Part shown: piece after piece, positions 1 to 8,806 of the stretch
Position numbering within the stretch: the first letter of the stretch is position 1
Layout: each line of letters begins with the position of its first letter
Source: Serratia sp. PL17
GTDB taxonomy: Bacteria; Pseudomonadota; Gammaproteobacteria; Enterobacterales; Enterobacteriaceae
Length of the DNA stretch: 64,000 nt
Assembly: GCF_017832355.1 (NCBI RefSeq)
Contig: NZ_JAFIBY010000002.1
Location: 372,001-436,000 of the forward strand
Direction of reading: 5' to 3'
Translations under genes and position numbers: made by a program
The notes under the pieces: model-generated
What the model saw: only the letters and a program-made list of their open reading frames with translations
Told to the model about the DNA's origin: nothing
Database searches by the model: none

Positions 1-442
1 CCAGACGACCGTGATACAGGCCACAGCGGCGAGCGCTGTCGATTTTAACCAGTGTGGTGTTGTCTTCGAGCATCTGGTCCGCGCTGCGAACACCGCTGCG
101 GTTCTCGCCGACGACGAACACATCAGCGCCTACGGGCAGCAATGCCAGAATGTTGCACAACTGGAATTGGGCTTCCTGCTTGCTCTTCGGCCAGTAGTAG
201 ATCAGCGTATCGCACTCGGCGACAAACGCGGCATCCACGGTCAGACCGAACTGCACGTTGTCACCCATCGCCCGGTTCAGTAACTGCCAGTGATGGTACT
301 GCTGGGTATGGACACGCACATCCGCGGCCTCGAATTGGGCCGGCAGGGCGTCCTGCAGGTCACCGGCAAACAGAACGCGGCGTTCGATAAACTCATCACT
401 GTGGCGCAGCATAACTTCACTGGCGGGGGTTAATGCAGACAT
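1..442 (-). CDS. rsmC: 16S rRNA guanine-N2 methyltransferase RsmC, 3' part cut by window edge
   Basis: The minus-strand frame opens with ATG at 440-442 and stays open to the left edge, giving the first 147 residues; the C-terminal part lies outside. The N-terminus ([10 protein letters not shown]...) and the segment [13 protein letters not shown] match RsmC, which methylates G1207 of 16S rRNA in the 30S subunit. What is visible is the degenerate N-terminal methyltransferase-like domain; the catalytic domain should lie beyond the edge. It is divergent from holD, as in E. coli, with an ERIC element in the shared intergenic region. Identification rests on recalled family sequence and gene order. 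Confidence 0.9.
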   Translation of the reverse strand, partial: MSALTPASEVMLRHSDEFIERRVLFAGDLQDALPAQFEAADVRVHTQQYHHWQLLNRAMGDNVQFGLTVDAAFVAECDTLIYYWPKSKQEAQFQLCNILALLPVGADVFVVGENRSGVRSADQMLEDNTTLVKIDSARRCGLYHGRL

Positions 443-510
443 CAGGTTTTGGCTCCTAGAAATTAGACCGGGGATTATAGAGCTTTGTGGCGATATGTTC
501 GACGGGTTTA

Positions 511-637
511 TATACCCGTCATCTTTCAAATCGCAGGTGTGTTGGCTGCGCGACCTCACCCCAGTCACTTACTTGAGTAAGCTGCTGGGGATTCACTCGC
601 TTGCCGCCTTCCTGCAATTTGAAAGCTATTGGGTATA
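511..637 (+). repeat. ERIC element 1, full length
   Basis: A 127-bp imperfect palindrome runs from TATACCC (511-517) to GGGTATA (631-637). Its centre carries the ERIC core: CCCCAGTCACTTAC, then AGTAAGCTGCTGGGGATTCAC. The length and core match the enterobacterial repetitive intergenic consensus. It takes up much of the 316-bp rsmC-holD gap (443-758); outside it I see only ordinary promoter-type sequence. The plus sign here means the orientation with CCCGTC at the left end. Confidence 0.93.
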
Positions 638-758
638 AAGAGTACCGTTAAGATGAAAGATGACGGGATGTTGGCGCAGGCCGTGCGGGTTTGTTAGCAT
701 AGCGCGGCGCATGGCAGGCATGGCGCACCACAACAGGTAGATCCTGACAGGAATCGGC

Positions 759-1196
759 ATGGCATCAAAACGCGACTGGCTGTTACAACAACTGGGTATT
801 ACGCAGTGGACATTGCGCCGCCCGGGCGTGTTGCAGGGCGAAGTCGCGGTCAGCCTGCCACCCGAGGTGCGCTTGCTGGTTGTGGCGCAGACCTTGCCTG
901 AGCATAACGATCCGCTGTTTTGCGACGTGCTGCGCAGCCTGGGATTGACCCCGGCGCAAACCTACGGCCTGACGCCGGATCAGGTGGCTATGCTGCCTGA
1001 GGACACCGAATGCAACAGTTGGCGGTTGGGCGTTGCGGAGCCACTTGCGGTGGCCGGCGCGCAGCTATATAGCCCGGCATTGGCCGAGCTCTCTCTCGAT
1101 GCGAGTGCCAAACGCGCACTCTGGCAGCAGATTGGTCATCATGAACACTATTTCTACCCTGAACGCGGCCGATCTGGCCACAGCCTTCAAGATTGA
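759..1196 (+). CDS. holD: DNA polymerase III psi subunit
   Basis: 145 residues, close to the usual psi length of about 137. The start MASKRDWLLQQLGITQWTLR is typical of HolD. Psi links the chi subunit to the clamp-loader complex and so connects it with SSB on the lagging strand. The N-terminal segment is the family's chi-contacting part, and the remainder has the uridine-phosphorylase-like fold of the family; no catalytic residues are expected. The 3' end overlaps rimI by 56 bp, suggesting cotranscription and coupled translation. ATG at 759 follows a GACAGGA-type ribosome binding site. Confidence 0.93.
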   Translation: MASKRDWLLQQLGITQWTLRRPGVLQGEVAVSLPPEVRLLVVAQTLPEHNDPLFCDVLRSLGLTPAQTYGLTPDQVAMLPEDTECNSWRLGVAEPLAVAGAQLYSPALAELSLDASAKRALWQQIGHHEHYFYPERGRSGHSLQD

Positions 1197-1584
1197 GCAA
1201 GCCAGCCACGCCTTTCCCTGGACACAGGCCACCTTTACCAGCAATCAGGGCGACCGCTATCTGAATCTGAAGCTGGAATCCGACGGGCAGATGGCCGGTT
1301 TTGCCATTACCCAGATCGTGCTGGATGAAGCCACGCTGTTCAACATTGCCATTCATCCAGACTGGCAACGTCGGGGGTTCGGCCGCCAACTGCTGGAGGC
1401 GCTCATTGCACAATTGGAAACCCGTGGCGTGGTGACGTTGTGGCTGGAAGTCCGCGCTTCTAACCGTGCTGCCATCGCGTTGTACGAAGATCTCGGCTTT
1501 AACGAAGTGACCATCCGCCGGAATTACTACCCAGGCACCCATGGCCGTGAAGATGCGATTGTGATGGCGCTGCCGCTAGGTTAG
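1141..1584 (+). CDS. rimI: ribosomal protein S18 alanine N-acetyltransferase
   Basis: 147 residues from ATG at 1141, which lies inside the end of holD. An upstream extension of this frame (from 1033) is possible, but the product MNTISTLNAADLATAFKIEQ aligns from its first residue with E. coli RimI, so 1141 is preferred. This is a GNAT-fold enzyme that acetylates the N-terminal alanine of S18. The acetyl-CoA loop appears as RRGFGRQLL and the C-terminal ALYEDLGF and RRNYYP segments are typical. In E. coli yjjG follows rimI; here prfC comes next and yjjG is absent. Confidence 0.94.
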   Translation: MNTISTLNAADLATAFKIEQASHAFPWTQATFTSNQGDRYLNLKLESDGQMAGFAITQIVLDEATLFNIAIHPDWQRRGFGRQLLEALIAQLETRGVVTLWLEVRASNRAAIALYEDLGFNEVTIRRNYYPGTHGREDAIVMALPLG

Positions 1585-1620
1585 CGGGTAGCCCGCTTCT
1601 AACTTTTCCGCCGGGAAAAG
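1584..1620 (+). terminator. two short stem-loops after rimI
   Basis: GCGGG-TAG-CCCGC (1584-1596) is followed by CTTTTCC-GCCG-GGAAAAG (1603-1620). They lie between the rimI stop and prfC and could end the holD-rimI transcript. Neither has a long T tract, so termination is only plausible. Confidence 0.4.
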
Positions 1621-1752
1621 CATTGATTGTCACCGGTTGACAAATCAGCGAAAATACCCGGCTATTATCTTTTATTTACCGCTTTGCCTGGCGCCGCGAT
1701 CGGCGCGTTCTGATGCTTTCGCAGGGCGGACTAACTGTAGAATCTGAAAAAC

Positions 1753-3342
1753 ATGTCTCCTAGTGAATTTGCCCGCGAAGTCTCGAAAAGAAGAACTTTC
1801 GCCATCATCTCGCACCCCGATGCCGGTAAAACCACCATTACCGAAAAGGTGTTGTTATTCGGACAGGCGATCCAAACCGCCGGTACGGTAAAAGGCCGCG
1901 GTTCAAACCAGCATGCCAAATCCGACTGGATGGAGATGGAAAAACAACGTGGTATTTCCATTACGACCTCGGTGATGCAATTCCCGTATCGCGAATGCTT
2001 GGTTAACCTGCTCGATACCCCGGGACACGAAGACTTCTCCGAAGATACTTACCGTACCCTGACCGCTGTCGACTGCTGTTTGATGGTGATTGACGCGGCG
2101 AAAGGGGTTGAGGATCGTACCCGTAAACTGATGGAAGTTACCCGTCTGCGCGATACCCCGATCCTGACCTTCATGAACAAACTGGACCGCGATATCCGTG
2201 ATCCAATGGAAGTCATGGACGAAGTTGAGCGTGAGCTGAAAATCGCCTGCTCACCGATCACCTGGCCTATCGGCTGCGGCAAGCTGTTTAAAGGGGTTTA
2301 CCACCTGTATAAGGATGAAACCTACCTTTATCAGACCGGTAAAGGCCACACCATTCAAGAAGTGCGCATTGTCAAAGGGTTGGACAACCCGGAACTGGAC
2401 GCTGCCGTCGGTGAGGATCTGGCTGCGCAGTTGCGCGAAGAGCTGGAGCTGGTGCAGGGCGCATCCCACGAGTTTGATCAAGATGCTTTCCTCAGCGGTG
2501 ATTTGACGCCGGTATTCTTTGGTACCGCACTGGGTAACTTCGGTGTGGACCATATGCTTGACGGTCTGGTTGCCTGGGCCCCTGCGCCGATGCCGCGTCA
2601 AAGCAGCACCCGTGAAGTGGTCGCTGCCGAAGAGAAGTTCACCGGTTTTGTCTTTAAGATTCAGGCCAATATGGATCCTAAACACCGTGACCGCGTTGCC
2701 TTTATGCGTGTGGTCTCCGGCCGCTATGAAAAAGGCATGAAGCTGCGTCAGGTACGTACCGGTAAAGACGTCGTAATCTCTGATGCACTGACCTTCATGG
2801 CGGGCGACCGTTCGCACGTGGAAGAAGCCTATCCGGGCGATATCATTGGGTTGCATAACCACGGCACCATTCAGATTGGCGATACCTTCACCCAGGGTGA
2901 AGATATGAAGTTCACCGGTATTCCAAACTTTGCACCGGAACTGTTCCGCCGCATTCGTCTGCGTGATCCGCTGAAGCAAAAACAATTGTTGAAAGGTCTG
3001 GTTCAGCTATCCGAAGAAGGGGCTGTACAGGTCTTCCGTCCGATTGCCAACAACGATTTGATCGTTGGCGCGGTGGGTGTGCTGCAGTTCGACGTGGTGG
3101 TAGCGCGTCTGAAAAGCGAATACAACGTTGAAGCCTTGTACGAGTCCGTCAACGTGTCGACCGCCCGCTGGGTTGAATGCAGTGACGTGAAGAAGTTTGA
3201 AGAATTTAAACGTAAGTGTGAGCTTAACCTGGCATTGGACGGCGGAGACAACCTGTCTTACATCGCGCCAACCATGGTTAACCTGAACATCACACAGGAA
3301 CGTTACCCTGAAGTGGTGTTCCGCAAAACGCGCGAGCACTAA
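1753..3342 (+). CDS. prfC: peptide chain release factor 3
   Basis: 529 residues, the same length as E. coli RF3, and near-identical along most of it. RF3 is a translational GTPase that recycles RF1/RF2 from the ribosome after peptide release. The P-loop SHPDAGKTT is at residues 20-28, the G3 motif is DTPGHEDFS, and the G4 motif is NKLD in FMNKLDRD. The later [12 protein letters not shown]-type region is the family C-terminal domain. It stands alone between a promoter-like gap and a strong hairpin at 3348-3375. Confidence 0.98.
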   Translation: MSPSEFAREVSKRRTFAIISHPDAGKTTITEKVLLFGQAIQTAGTVKGRGSNQHAKSDWMEMEKQRGISITTSVMQFPYRECLVNLLDTPGHEDFSEDTYRTLTAVDCCLMVIDAAKGVEDRTRKLMEVTRLRDTPILTFMNKLDRDIRDPMEVMDEVERELKIACSPITWPIGCGKLFKGVYHLYKDETYLYQTGKGHTIQEVRIVKGLDNPELDAAVGEDLAAQLREELELVQGASHEFDQDAFLSGDLTPVFFGTALGNFGVDHMLDGLVAWAPAPMPRQSSTREVVAAEEKFTGFVFKIQANMDPKHRDRVAFMRVVSGRYEKGMKLRQVRTGKDVVISDALTFMAGDRSHVEEAYPGDIIGLHNHGTIQIGDTFTQGEDMKFTGIPNFAPELFRRIRLRDPLKQKQLLKGLVQLSEEGAVQVFRPIANNDLIVGAVGVLQFDVVVARLKSEYNVEALYESVNVSTARWVECSDVKKFEEFKRKCELNLALDGGDNLSYIAPTMVNLNITQERYPEVVFRKTREH

Positions 3343-3347
3343 CAGAA

Positions 3348-3375
3348 CAGCAGGGCGCCTTAGGGCGCCCTGCTG
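3348..3375 (+). terminator. hairpin after prfC
   Basis: A perfect 12-bp stem, CAGCAGGGCGCC / GGCGCCCTGCTG, with loop TTAG, lies 5 bp after the prfC stop. No T run follows, but stem strength and position fit a transcript end. Confidence 0.65.
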
Positions 3376-3874
3376 CTATTGAATTCCCTCTCAGCCTGCT
3401 AATTAGTAAATTCCCCTCATCAGTTCATTCTCTCTTGTCATCATCAGCAATTTCCCGGCCTTACCTGCTTTTTTTGTCATATGGTCTATATTTAACAGGG
3501 CGCTAACTGTTGGGTAAGCGTAATTCACTGAATTTGCTTATAACTGTAGCGAGTTGTTCGGTACTGTTGCCAATTAGAGACAGTATGATGTTATAAATAT
3601 CAATAACATAGCGATAACATCGATTTTACGGGCAGAGGTTGTCGTTAATAGACGACAGTTTTTAGTTTGAAAAGTAAGCGGTTTTTGTTTTGTTATTGAT
3701 TTTAAAGTTAATTTTAAAGTTGGCACAGCCGTTGCAACAGTCCAAATGTGGCAACAATCGTTTTACGTGAATATTTGATCGTATAGAAATTGTGAAGTAT
3801 TTACTGAATGGGCCGCGTTATGGCGGCTGAAGAATCCGTCACCATTTTGGGTTCACAACCAAAGGAAGAGATCG
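3376..3874 (+). promoter_or_regulatory. A+T-rich upstream region of osmY
   Basis: About 500 bp without a credible gene. It is clearly more A+T-rich than its neighbours, especially 3480-3780, with runs such as AATTTTAAAG (near 3710). A Shine-Dalgarno AAGGAAGAG precedes osmY. OsmY in E. coli is RpoS-dependent and H-NS/Lrp-influenced, and the A+T richness suits such control, but I could not assign a specific -10/-35 pair. Confidence 0.4.
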
Positions 3875-4489
3875 ATGAAAAATACTAAATTTGCACAATC
3901 ACTGATGGCTGTTGTTTTGGGTTCCGTTCTGGTTAGTGGCAGCGCGCTGGCTGAAGATACGCTGCTCAATAAAGCGTCGAGTGCCGCTGATAGTGCGGGT
4001 GCCAAAATCGATAGCTCCATGAAAAAAGTTGACGGCTACATGGATGACAGCGCAACAACGGCTAAAGTTAAAAGTGCGTTGGTGGATGATAAAACCATCA
4101 CCAGCAGCGATATCTCGGTGAAAACCGAGAAAGGGACCGTCACCCTGAGCGGGTTTGTCGGTAGCCAAGCGCAGGCCGAGCATGCGGTAGAAGTGGCCGG
4201 TAAGGTTGAAGGCGTTAAATCCGTCAGCGACAAGCTGCACGTGAAAGATGAAAGCAAGCAATCCATGAAAGCCTATGCCGGTGATACTGCGACCACCAGC
4301 GAACTGAAAGCTAAACTGCTGGCCGATGACATCGTGCCTTCGCGTAACGTGAAAGTGGAAACCACCGACGGTGTCGTGCAGCTTTCCGGTGAAGTGAAAA
4401 GCCAGGCGCAGTCTGAGCGTGCTGAAAGCATCGCCAAGGCTATCGACGGCGTGAAAAGCGTTAAGAACGACCTGGTCGTTAAACCATAA
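3875..4489 (+). CDS. osmY: osmotically inducible periplasmic chaperone OsmY (BON domains)
   Basis: 204 residues. A Sec signal peptide ([17 protein letters not shown]...) is probably cleaved after ALA at about residue 27. Two BON domains follow, at roughly 55-122 and 136-202, each with the GTVTLSG / GVVQLSG strand and a VEGVKSV / IDGVKSV end. BON domains bind lipid and other hydrophobic surfaces; E. coli OsmY is a periplasmic chaperone induced by osmotic stress and stationary phase. AAGGAAGAG lies 5-13 bases before the ATG. A long A+T-rich leader and two further small stress-type genes downstream suggest a stress locus. Confidence 0.95.
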   Translation: MKNTKFAQSLMAVVLGSVLVSGSALAEDTLLNKASSAADSAGAKIDSSMKKVDGYMDDSATTAKVKSALVDDKTITSSDISVKTEKGTVTLSGFVGSQAQAEHAVEVAGKVEGVKSVSDKLHVKDESKQSMKAYAGDTATTSELKAKLLADDIVPSRNVKVETTDGVVQLSGEVKSQAQSERAESIAKAIDGVKSVKNDLVVKP

Positions 4490-4520
4490 ATTTTTAGAAC
4501 ACGTGACAACAAGCACCAAA

Positions 4521-4550
4521 TCCTGGGTTGGTCGTGAGGTTAACCCAGGA
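4521..4550 (+). terminator. hairpin after osmY
   Basis: TCCTGGGTT (4521-4529) pairs perfectly with AACCCAGGA (4542-4550), about 30 bp after the osmY stop. There is no T tract, so it could be a processing or attenuation hairpin before ytjA. Confidence 0.5.
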
Positions 4551-4645
4551 TGCACCATCAAAAAAAGAAACTGACCTGCAACCTGAGAGAGCCTGACAAG
4601 GGCACAGGCTGCGATGTGTTTTTTCACTATGGTAAGGAGAAGCTT

Positions 4646-4807
4646 ATGTTTCGTTGGGGCATTATCTTTTTAGTCATTGCATTGATTGCTGCGGCGTTGG
4701 GTTTTGGGACGCTGGCGGGTACCGCCGCTTGGGCAGCAAAAATCGTCTTCGTCGTTGGGATCATTCTGTTCCTGGTCAGCCTGTTTACCGGCCGCCGACG
4801 TCCTTAG
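4646..4807 (+). CDS. ytjA: small DUF1328 membrane protein YtjA
   Basis: 53 residues from ATG at 4646, with AAGGAGA just upstream. The product [20 protein letters not shown]... has two hydrophobic segments (about 4-22 and 28-47) ending in a short basic tail GRRRP, as in the DUF1328/YtjA family. A longer reading of the same frame from 4550 exists but lacks family similarity in its extension. The function is unknown; the family is often near stress genes, and here it lies between osmY and a CsbD-like gene. Confidence 0.9.
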   Translation: MFRWGIIFLVIALIAAALGFGTLAGTAAWAAKIVFVVGIILFLVSLFTGRRRP

Positions 4808-4866
4808 CTTCTTAAGACAAAGTGTAACAAAGCTTAATCCGTTTTCTCGCAGTAGGGAGGCCAGTC

Positions 4867-5052
4867 ATGAACAGCGATATCATTCTCGGACGCTGGAAAC
4901 AGTTGAAGGGCCGGGCCTGCCAAGCATTGGCAGAGTGGTCCGACAATGACTGCATTTGGCTGATGGGAAGCAATGACTGCCTCTCTGGTGTACTGCAAGA
5001 GGATTACGGAAGAGAGCAAGACGAGGTATCCTCGGGTAAAACGTCTCACTGA
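4867..5052 (+). CDS. CsbD-like stress-response small protein
   Basis: 61 residues preceded by GTAGGGAGG. GRWKQLKG (8-15) and LQEDYG (43-48) are hallmarks of the CsbD/YjbJ family, small stationary-phase or general-stress proteins of unknown molecular role. Oddities: three cysteines (18, 29, 38) in a family that normally has few or none, and a DNDCIWLMGSNDCLSG centre that departs from the usual DDDL...G.RDQL pattern. It lies 10 bp before yjjU and may share its transcript. Domain call is solid; function is not known. Confidence 0.82.
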   Translation: MNSDIILGRWKQLKGRACQALAEWSDNDCIWLMGSNDCLSGVLQEDYGREQDEVSSGKTSH

Positions 5053-5062
5053 GGATTCAGGG

Positions 5063-6184
5063 TTGGGATACAGAATACCCATCACGCTCGGCAATATAGA
5101 ACCGCTGGCGTATAAACCTTACCGGCCCGGTAAAATGGCGTTGGTATGTGAAGGGGGCGGGCAGCGCGGTATTTTTACCGCCGGCGTACTGGACGAGTTT
5201 CAGCGTGCCCGCTTTAATCCTTTTGATCTGATGATCGGCACTTCTGCCGGCGCGCAAAATCTCTCGGCTTTTATTTGTGGCCAGATGGGTTACGCCCGGC
5301 GAGTGATCACGCGTTATACCACCTCTGCTGAATTCTTCAATCCGCTGCGTTTTGTGCGCGGCGGGCATTTGATTGATCTTGACTGGCTCATCGACACTAC
5401 GTCGCAACAGCTGCCGCTGGCAATGGACGTGGCGGAAAAGCACCTGATCGATGGCCGTGAACTCCTGATGTGCGCTTGCCGCAGCGATGATTTTGAGCCC
5501 ACCTACCTGTCGGCACAGCGCGAAAACTGGTTGCCAGCCATCAAGGCATCCAGCGCCATCCCTGGTTTTTACCGGATGGGGGTGGAACTCGATGGCGTGA
5601 GCTATCAGGATGGCGGTATCAGTGACGCGATTCCGGTTGAAGAGGCCTATCGCCGCGGCGCAGACACCATTGTGGTGATACGCACCGTGCCGTCACAGAT
5701 GTACTACACGCCGCAGTGGATGAAGCGCATGGAGCACTGGCTGAGCGAGAGTAGCCTGCAACAGATGGTGCGCATCCTGCAACACCATGAGCAAAGCTAT
5801 CACCGCATCCAGCAGTTTATTGAGAAACCGCCCGGCAAGCTGCGTATCTTTGAAATTTTCCCACCAAAGCCGTTGGCCAGTAATGCCTTGGGCAGCCGTT
5901 TGACGTCACTTAATCAGGACTATCACTTGGGTCGCCGTTGTGGACGTTACTTCCTGGCAACCGTCGGTCACTGGTTGGTTCAACAGGATAAGCTGGATGG
6001 CATGAAGGTGAAAAAGGCGTTGTCGCGCCGTTTGATCCAACCGGAAAACGTTGTCATGCCTTCACCGATCATTACCGACGTCACACACCCGCGCGATCTT
6101 GCGGCACAACCGGAAGCCAAGTTGGCTGCGATGGATATTATCCTGCCGGGCGACGTGCCGCCGGGCGAAGGGGGACAGTTGTGA
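5063..6184 (+). CDS. yjjU: patatin-like phospholipase family protein YjjU
   Basis: 373 residues if translation begins at TTG 5063. The frame is open upstream (ATG 4973), but that extension would overlap the CsbD-like gene and lacks homology, whereas residues from 5063 (xGYRIPITLGN) align with the E. coli YjjU N-terminus, and GAGG sits 8 bases before the TTG. The oxyanion motif GGGQRG (31-36), nucleophile GTSAG with Ser61, and DGG with Asp183 form the patatin Ser-Asp dyad. Predicted cytoplasmic lipid acyl hydrolase; substrate unknown. Its stop overlaps the yjjV start (GTGA), indicating translational coupling. Confidence 0.88.
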   Translation: MGYRIPITLGNIEPLAYKPYRPGKMALVCEGGGQRGIFTAGVLDEFQRARFNPFDLMIGTSAGAQNLSAFICGQMGYARRVITRYTTSAEFFNPLRFVRGGHLIDLDWLIDTTSQQLPLAMDVAEKHLIDGRELLMCACRSDDFEPTYLSAQRENWLPAIKASSAIPGFYRMGVELDGVSYQDGGISDAIPVEEAYRRGADTIVVIRTVPSQMYYTPQWMKRMEHWLSESSLQQMVRILQHHEQSYHRIQQFIEKPPGKLRIFEIFPPKPLASNALGSRLTSLNQDYHLGRRCGRYFLATVGHWLVQQDKLDGMKVKKALSRRLIQPENVVMPSPIITDVTHPRDLAAQPEAKLAAMDIILPGDVPPGEGGQL

Positions 6185-6957
6185 GTCACGACTTCACCGA
6201 CACACACTGCCATTTTGATTTCCCGCCGTTTTACGGCCATGAGCCAGAAAGCCTGGCTCTTGCCGAACAGGCGGGCGTGCGACGGATCATCGTGCCGACG
6301 GTGACCGCCGATCGCTTTGCCCGGGTTCTGAAGCTGGCGCGCGAATACCCACCGCTGTTTGCCGCTCTGGGGCTGCATCCGCTGTATATTGCCCAGCATC
6401 AGGAGCCTGAACTCGAGCAACTGGCGGCATTCCTGGCAAGTCAACCCCCGAAGCTGGTCGCCGTGGGGGAGATCGGCCTCGATTTGTATATGGAAAACCC
6501 GCAGTTTGAACGGCAGCAGCGGGTGTTGGCGGCCCAATTGGCGCTGGCTAAACAATACGATTTGCCGGTGATCCTGCATTCTCGTCGTAGCCACGATCAG
6601 TTGGCTGCACTGTTACGCCGTACCCCGGTGCCGCGTTGTGGCGTGGTGCATGGCTTTGCCGGCAGCTTGTCGCAAGCGCAAGCGTTCATTCGTCTGGGGT
6701 ATTACATCGGCGTCGGGGGCACCATCAGTTATGAGCGGGCGCAGAAAACCCGCAACGTCATGGCCCAACTGCCGCTGACTTCTTTACTGCTGGAAACCGA
6801 TGCGCCGGATATGCCGCTAGCCGGTTATCAAGGCCAGGCCAACCGCCCTGAGCGTGCCGCAGAGGTATTTAAGGTGTTATGCCAACTGCGTGCTGAATCT
6901 CCTGATGATATTGCGGCCCATCTGCAACACAACACTCACACCCTGTTTAAGCTCTGA
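6181..6957 (+). CDS. yjjV: TatD-family metal-dependent hydrolase YjjV
   Basis: 258 residues from GTG 6181, overlapping the yjjU stop by four bases. Metal ligands are visible as DTHCH (His9, His11), GEIGLD, VILHSR, VVHGF and LLETDAPD, the standard TatD amidohydrolase set. TatD proteins are metal-dependent nucleases or hydrolases; the natural substrate of YjjV is not established. In E. coli yjjW and yjjI follow; here they are absent and a CNT permease precedes the deo genes. Confidence 0.93.
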   Translation: MSHDFTDTHCHFDFPPFYGHEPESLALAEQAGVRRIIVPTVTADRFARVLKLAREYPPLFAALGLHPLYIAQHQEPELEQLAAFLASQPPKLVAVGEIGLDLYMENPQFERQQRVLAAQLALAKQYDLPVILHSRRSHDQLAALLRRTPVPRCGVVHGFAGSLSQAQAFIRLGYYIGVGGTISYERAQKTRNVMAQLPLTSLLLETDAPDMPLAGYQGQANRPERAAEVFKVLCQLRAESPDDIAAHLQHNTHTLFKL

Positions 6958-6973
6958 GATGTAAACCCGTCAT

Positions 6974-6995
6974 AAATGTGATGTCCATCACGTTA
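6974..6995. promoter_or_regulatory. CRP-type site before the nucleoside permease
   Basis: TGTGATGTCCATCACG (6977-6992) is a close match to the CRP consensus TGTGA-N6-TCACA. A second half-site TGTGA is at 7029-7033, about 50 bp on. Paired CRP sites with a CytR site between them are the known architecture of E. coli nucleoside genes, so cAMP-CRP/CytR control of the following permease is inferred. Confidence 0.72.
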
Positions 6996-7155
6996 TAAGA
7001 TTTTCATTTGCTTCCTGTTGTATACATTTGTGACATAAATCGGTGCGGGTGCGGCTTCGCTCCGTATAATCGCATCCCGAAATCACTCATAAGCAACCCT
7101 CGCGGTATTACCGGACAGGGATGCATTTCTTTTTTTCGCAACAGGGATACTTTGC

Positions 7156-8433
7156 ATGCAACTCATCATGAGCCTGGTCGGTATGGCGGCGCTGATCGCC
7201 ATTGCCGTGCTGCTCTCCAGCAACCGCCGCGCGATTAAATTGCGCACCGTTGTCTGGGCATTTGTTATTCAGGTCGCCATCGGCGCGCTGGTGCTGTATG
7301 TCCCGGTTGGCCGAGCCATTCTTGGCGGTATGTCGGCGGGTGTCGCTAACGTCATCGCTTATGGCAACCAAGGGATTTCATTTATCTTTGGCGGCTTGGT
7401 TTCCGACAAGATGTTTGAAGTCTTCGGCGGCGGCGGTTTTGTTTTCGCACTGCGCGTGCTGCCGGTAATCGTGTTCTTCTCCTCGCTGATTGCGGTGCTT
7501 TATTACCTCGGCATCATGCAACTGGTGATTCGTATTTTGGGGGGTGGTTTGCAAAAACTGCTGGGTACTTCACGTACCGAGTCGCTGTCTGCAACCGCCA
7601 ACATCTTCGTTGGCCAGACCGAAGCCCCGCTGGTGGTACGTCCCTATATCGCTACCATGACCCAGTCTGAATTGTTCACCGTGATGTGTGGTGGCCTGGC
7701 CTCGGTCGCCGGTTCAGTGCTGGCGGGTTACGCCCAGATGGGTGTGCCGCTGGAATACCTGATTGCCGCGTCGTTCATGGCAGCGCCGGGTGGATTGCTG
7801 TTTGCCAAGCTGATGGTGCCAGAAACCGAAAAAACCCACGATAAAGACGATGCGATGAAGCTGATCGCCGAAGAGGATCGCCCGGCTAACGTGATCGATG
7901 CGGCGGCTTCCGGTGCGGCTTCGGGCATGCAATTGGCGCTGAACGTCGGTGCGATGCTGTTGGCGTTTATCGCATTGATTGCGTTGTTGAACGGTATTCT
8001 CGGCGGTATTGGCGGTTGGTTCGACTATCCGCAACTGTCGCTGGAACTGATTTTGGGTTGGGTATTCTCACCGATCGCCTTCCTGATTGGTGTGCCATGG
8101 CATGAAGCGATGACTGCCGGTTCGTTTATCGGCCAGAAGATTATCGTGAATGAATTTGTCGCCTACATGAACTTTGGCGCTTACCTACGTCCAGACGATG
8201 TGGTTGCGGCTGACGGGCTGCAGGTGCTGTCTATGCATACCAAGGCCATCATTTCCTTTGCACTGTGCGGCTTCGCCAACCTATCATCGGTGGCGATCTT
8301 GCTGGGTGGCTTAGGCAGCATGGCGCCAAACCGTCGTCACGATATTGCGCGTTTCGGTCTGAAAGCCGTGGCTGCCGGCACGCTCTCCAACTTAATGAGC
8401 GCAACCATTGCCGGGTTCTTCTTGGCACTGTAA
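7156..8433 (+). CDS. NupC-type concentrative nucleoside transporter (CNT family)
   Basis: 425 residues, very hydrophobic, with the CNT pattern: N-terminal helices ([17 protein letters not shown]), the re-entrant region with [12 protein letters not shown], the TVMCGG segment, [12 protein letters not shown] and a late NEFVAYMNF motif. CNT proteins import nucleosides with sodium or protons. Start chosen at ATG 7156; ATG 7168 is an alternative four codons in. It sits immediately before deoC in the same direction with its own CRP-type sites and terminator, so it probably supplies the deo enzymes with nucleosides. E. coli has yjjW/yjjI in this place; its nupC is elsewhere. Confidence 0.92.
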   Translation: MQLIMSLVGMAALIAIAVLLSSNRRAIKLRTVVWAFVIQVAIGALVLYVPVGRAILGGMSAGVANVIAYGNQGISFIFGGLVSDKMFEVFGGGGFVFALRVLPVIVFFSSLIAVLYYLGIMQLVIRILGGGLQKLLGTSRTESLSATANIFVGQTEAPLVVRPYIATMTQSELFTVMCGGLASVAGSVLAGYAQMGVPLEYLIAASFMAAPGGLLFAKLMVPETEKTHDKDDAMKLIAEEDRPANVIDAAASGAASGMQLALNVGAMLLAFIALIALLNGILGGIGGWFDYPQLSLELILGWVFSPIAFLIGVPWHEAMTAGSFIGQKIIVNEFVAYMNFGAYLRPDDVVAADGLQVLSMHTKAIISFALCGFANLSSVAILLGGLGSMAPNRRHDIARFGLKAVAAGTLSNLMSATIAGFFLAL

Positions 8434-8495
8434 GCCAGGTTCTGTCTTGCCCTGGCACAACATGCTCTATGGCAGGACTCCGCCTATACTCTAAG

Positions 8496-8518
8496 ACGGG
8501 CACAGATGCTGTGCCCGT
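8496..8518 (+). terminator. terminator after the nucleoside permease
   Basis: ACGGGCACAG - ATG - CTGTGCCCGT, a perfect 10-bp stem, is followed by TGTCTTTGT. It separates the permease transcript from the deo promoter region. Confidence 0.75.
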
Positions 8519-8545
8519 TGTCTTTGTCCGTTTCTTTAGCGAATT

Positions 8546-8620
8546 TGTGAACGATATCGCGTTATTTTGTGATGCTCTTCACATATAATTCCGGCCTGTT
8601 ACAGTGTTATTTCATATAGT
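8546..8620 (+). promoter_or_regulatory. deo operon promoter region with CRP-type sites
   Basis: TGTGATGCTCTTCACA (8568-8583) is a perfect TGTGA-N6-TCACA site, with a second half-site TGTGA at 8546-8550. A TATAAT-like hexamer is at 8584-8589 and a TATAGT at 8615-8620; I cannot tell which is used. The layout resembles E. coli deoP2, which is activated by CRP and repressed by CytR and DeoR. The 370-bp permease-deoC gap (8434-8806) otherwise holds only the terminator and a long leader. Confidence 0.72.
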
Positions 8621-8806
8621 GTGACTGTGAGCGCGAATCGCCTCGGGCGATCGTGTTCAAATAGCTATTACTGACCCTGCACGAAACGAAGGGTCATGCG
8701 CGGTGAGAAGGATCTCAGTGGCCGCCGTGGGAGCTCTGTTCCCCAGCGCTGTCTTCAAGGAACCAAGTCCGCTCGCCAACATCCAGATTCTCAGTTGGAG
8801 AGTTTT

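Noticed and set aside
4973-5062. Upstream ATG start for yjjU
   Set aside because: Would overlap the CsbD-like gene and add 30 residues without family similarity; TTG 5063 aligns with the known N-terminus.
7008-7238. Short plus-strand frame before the nucleoside permease
   Set aside because: Overlaps the CRP-type region and the permease start; no homology.
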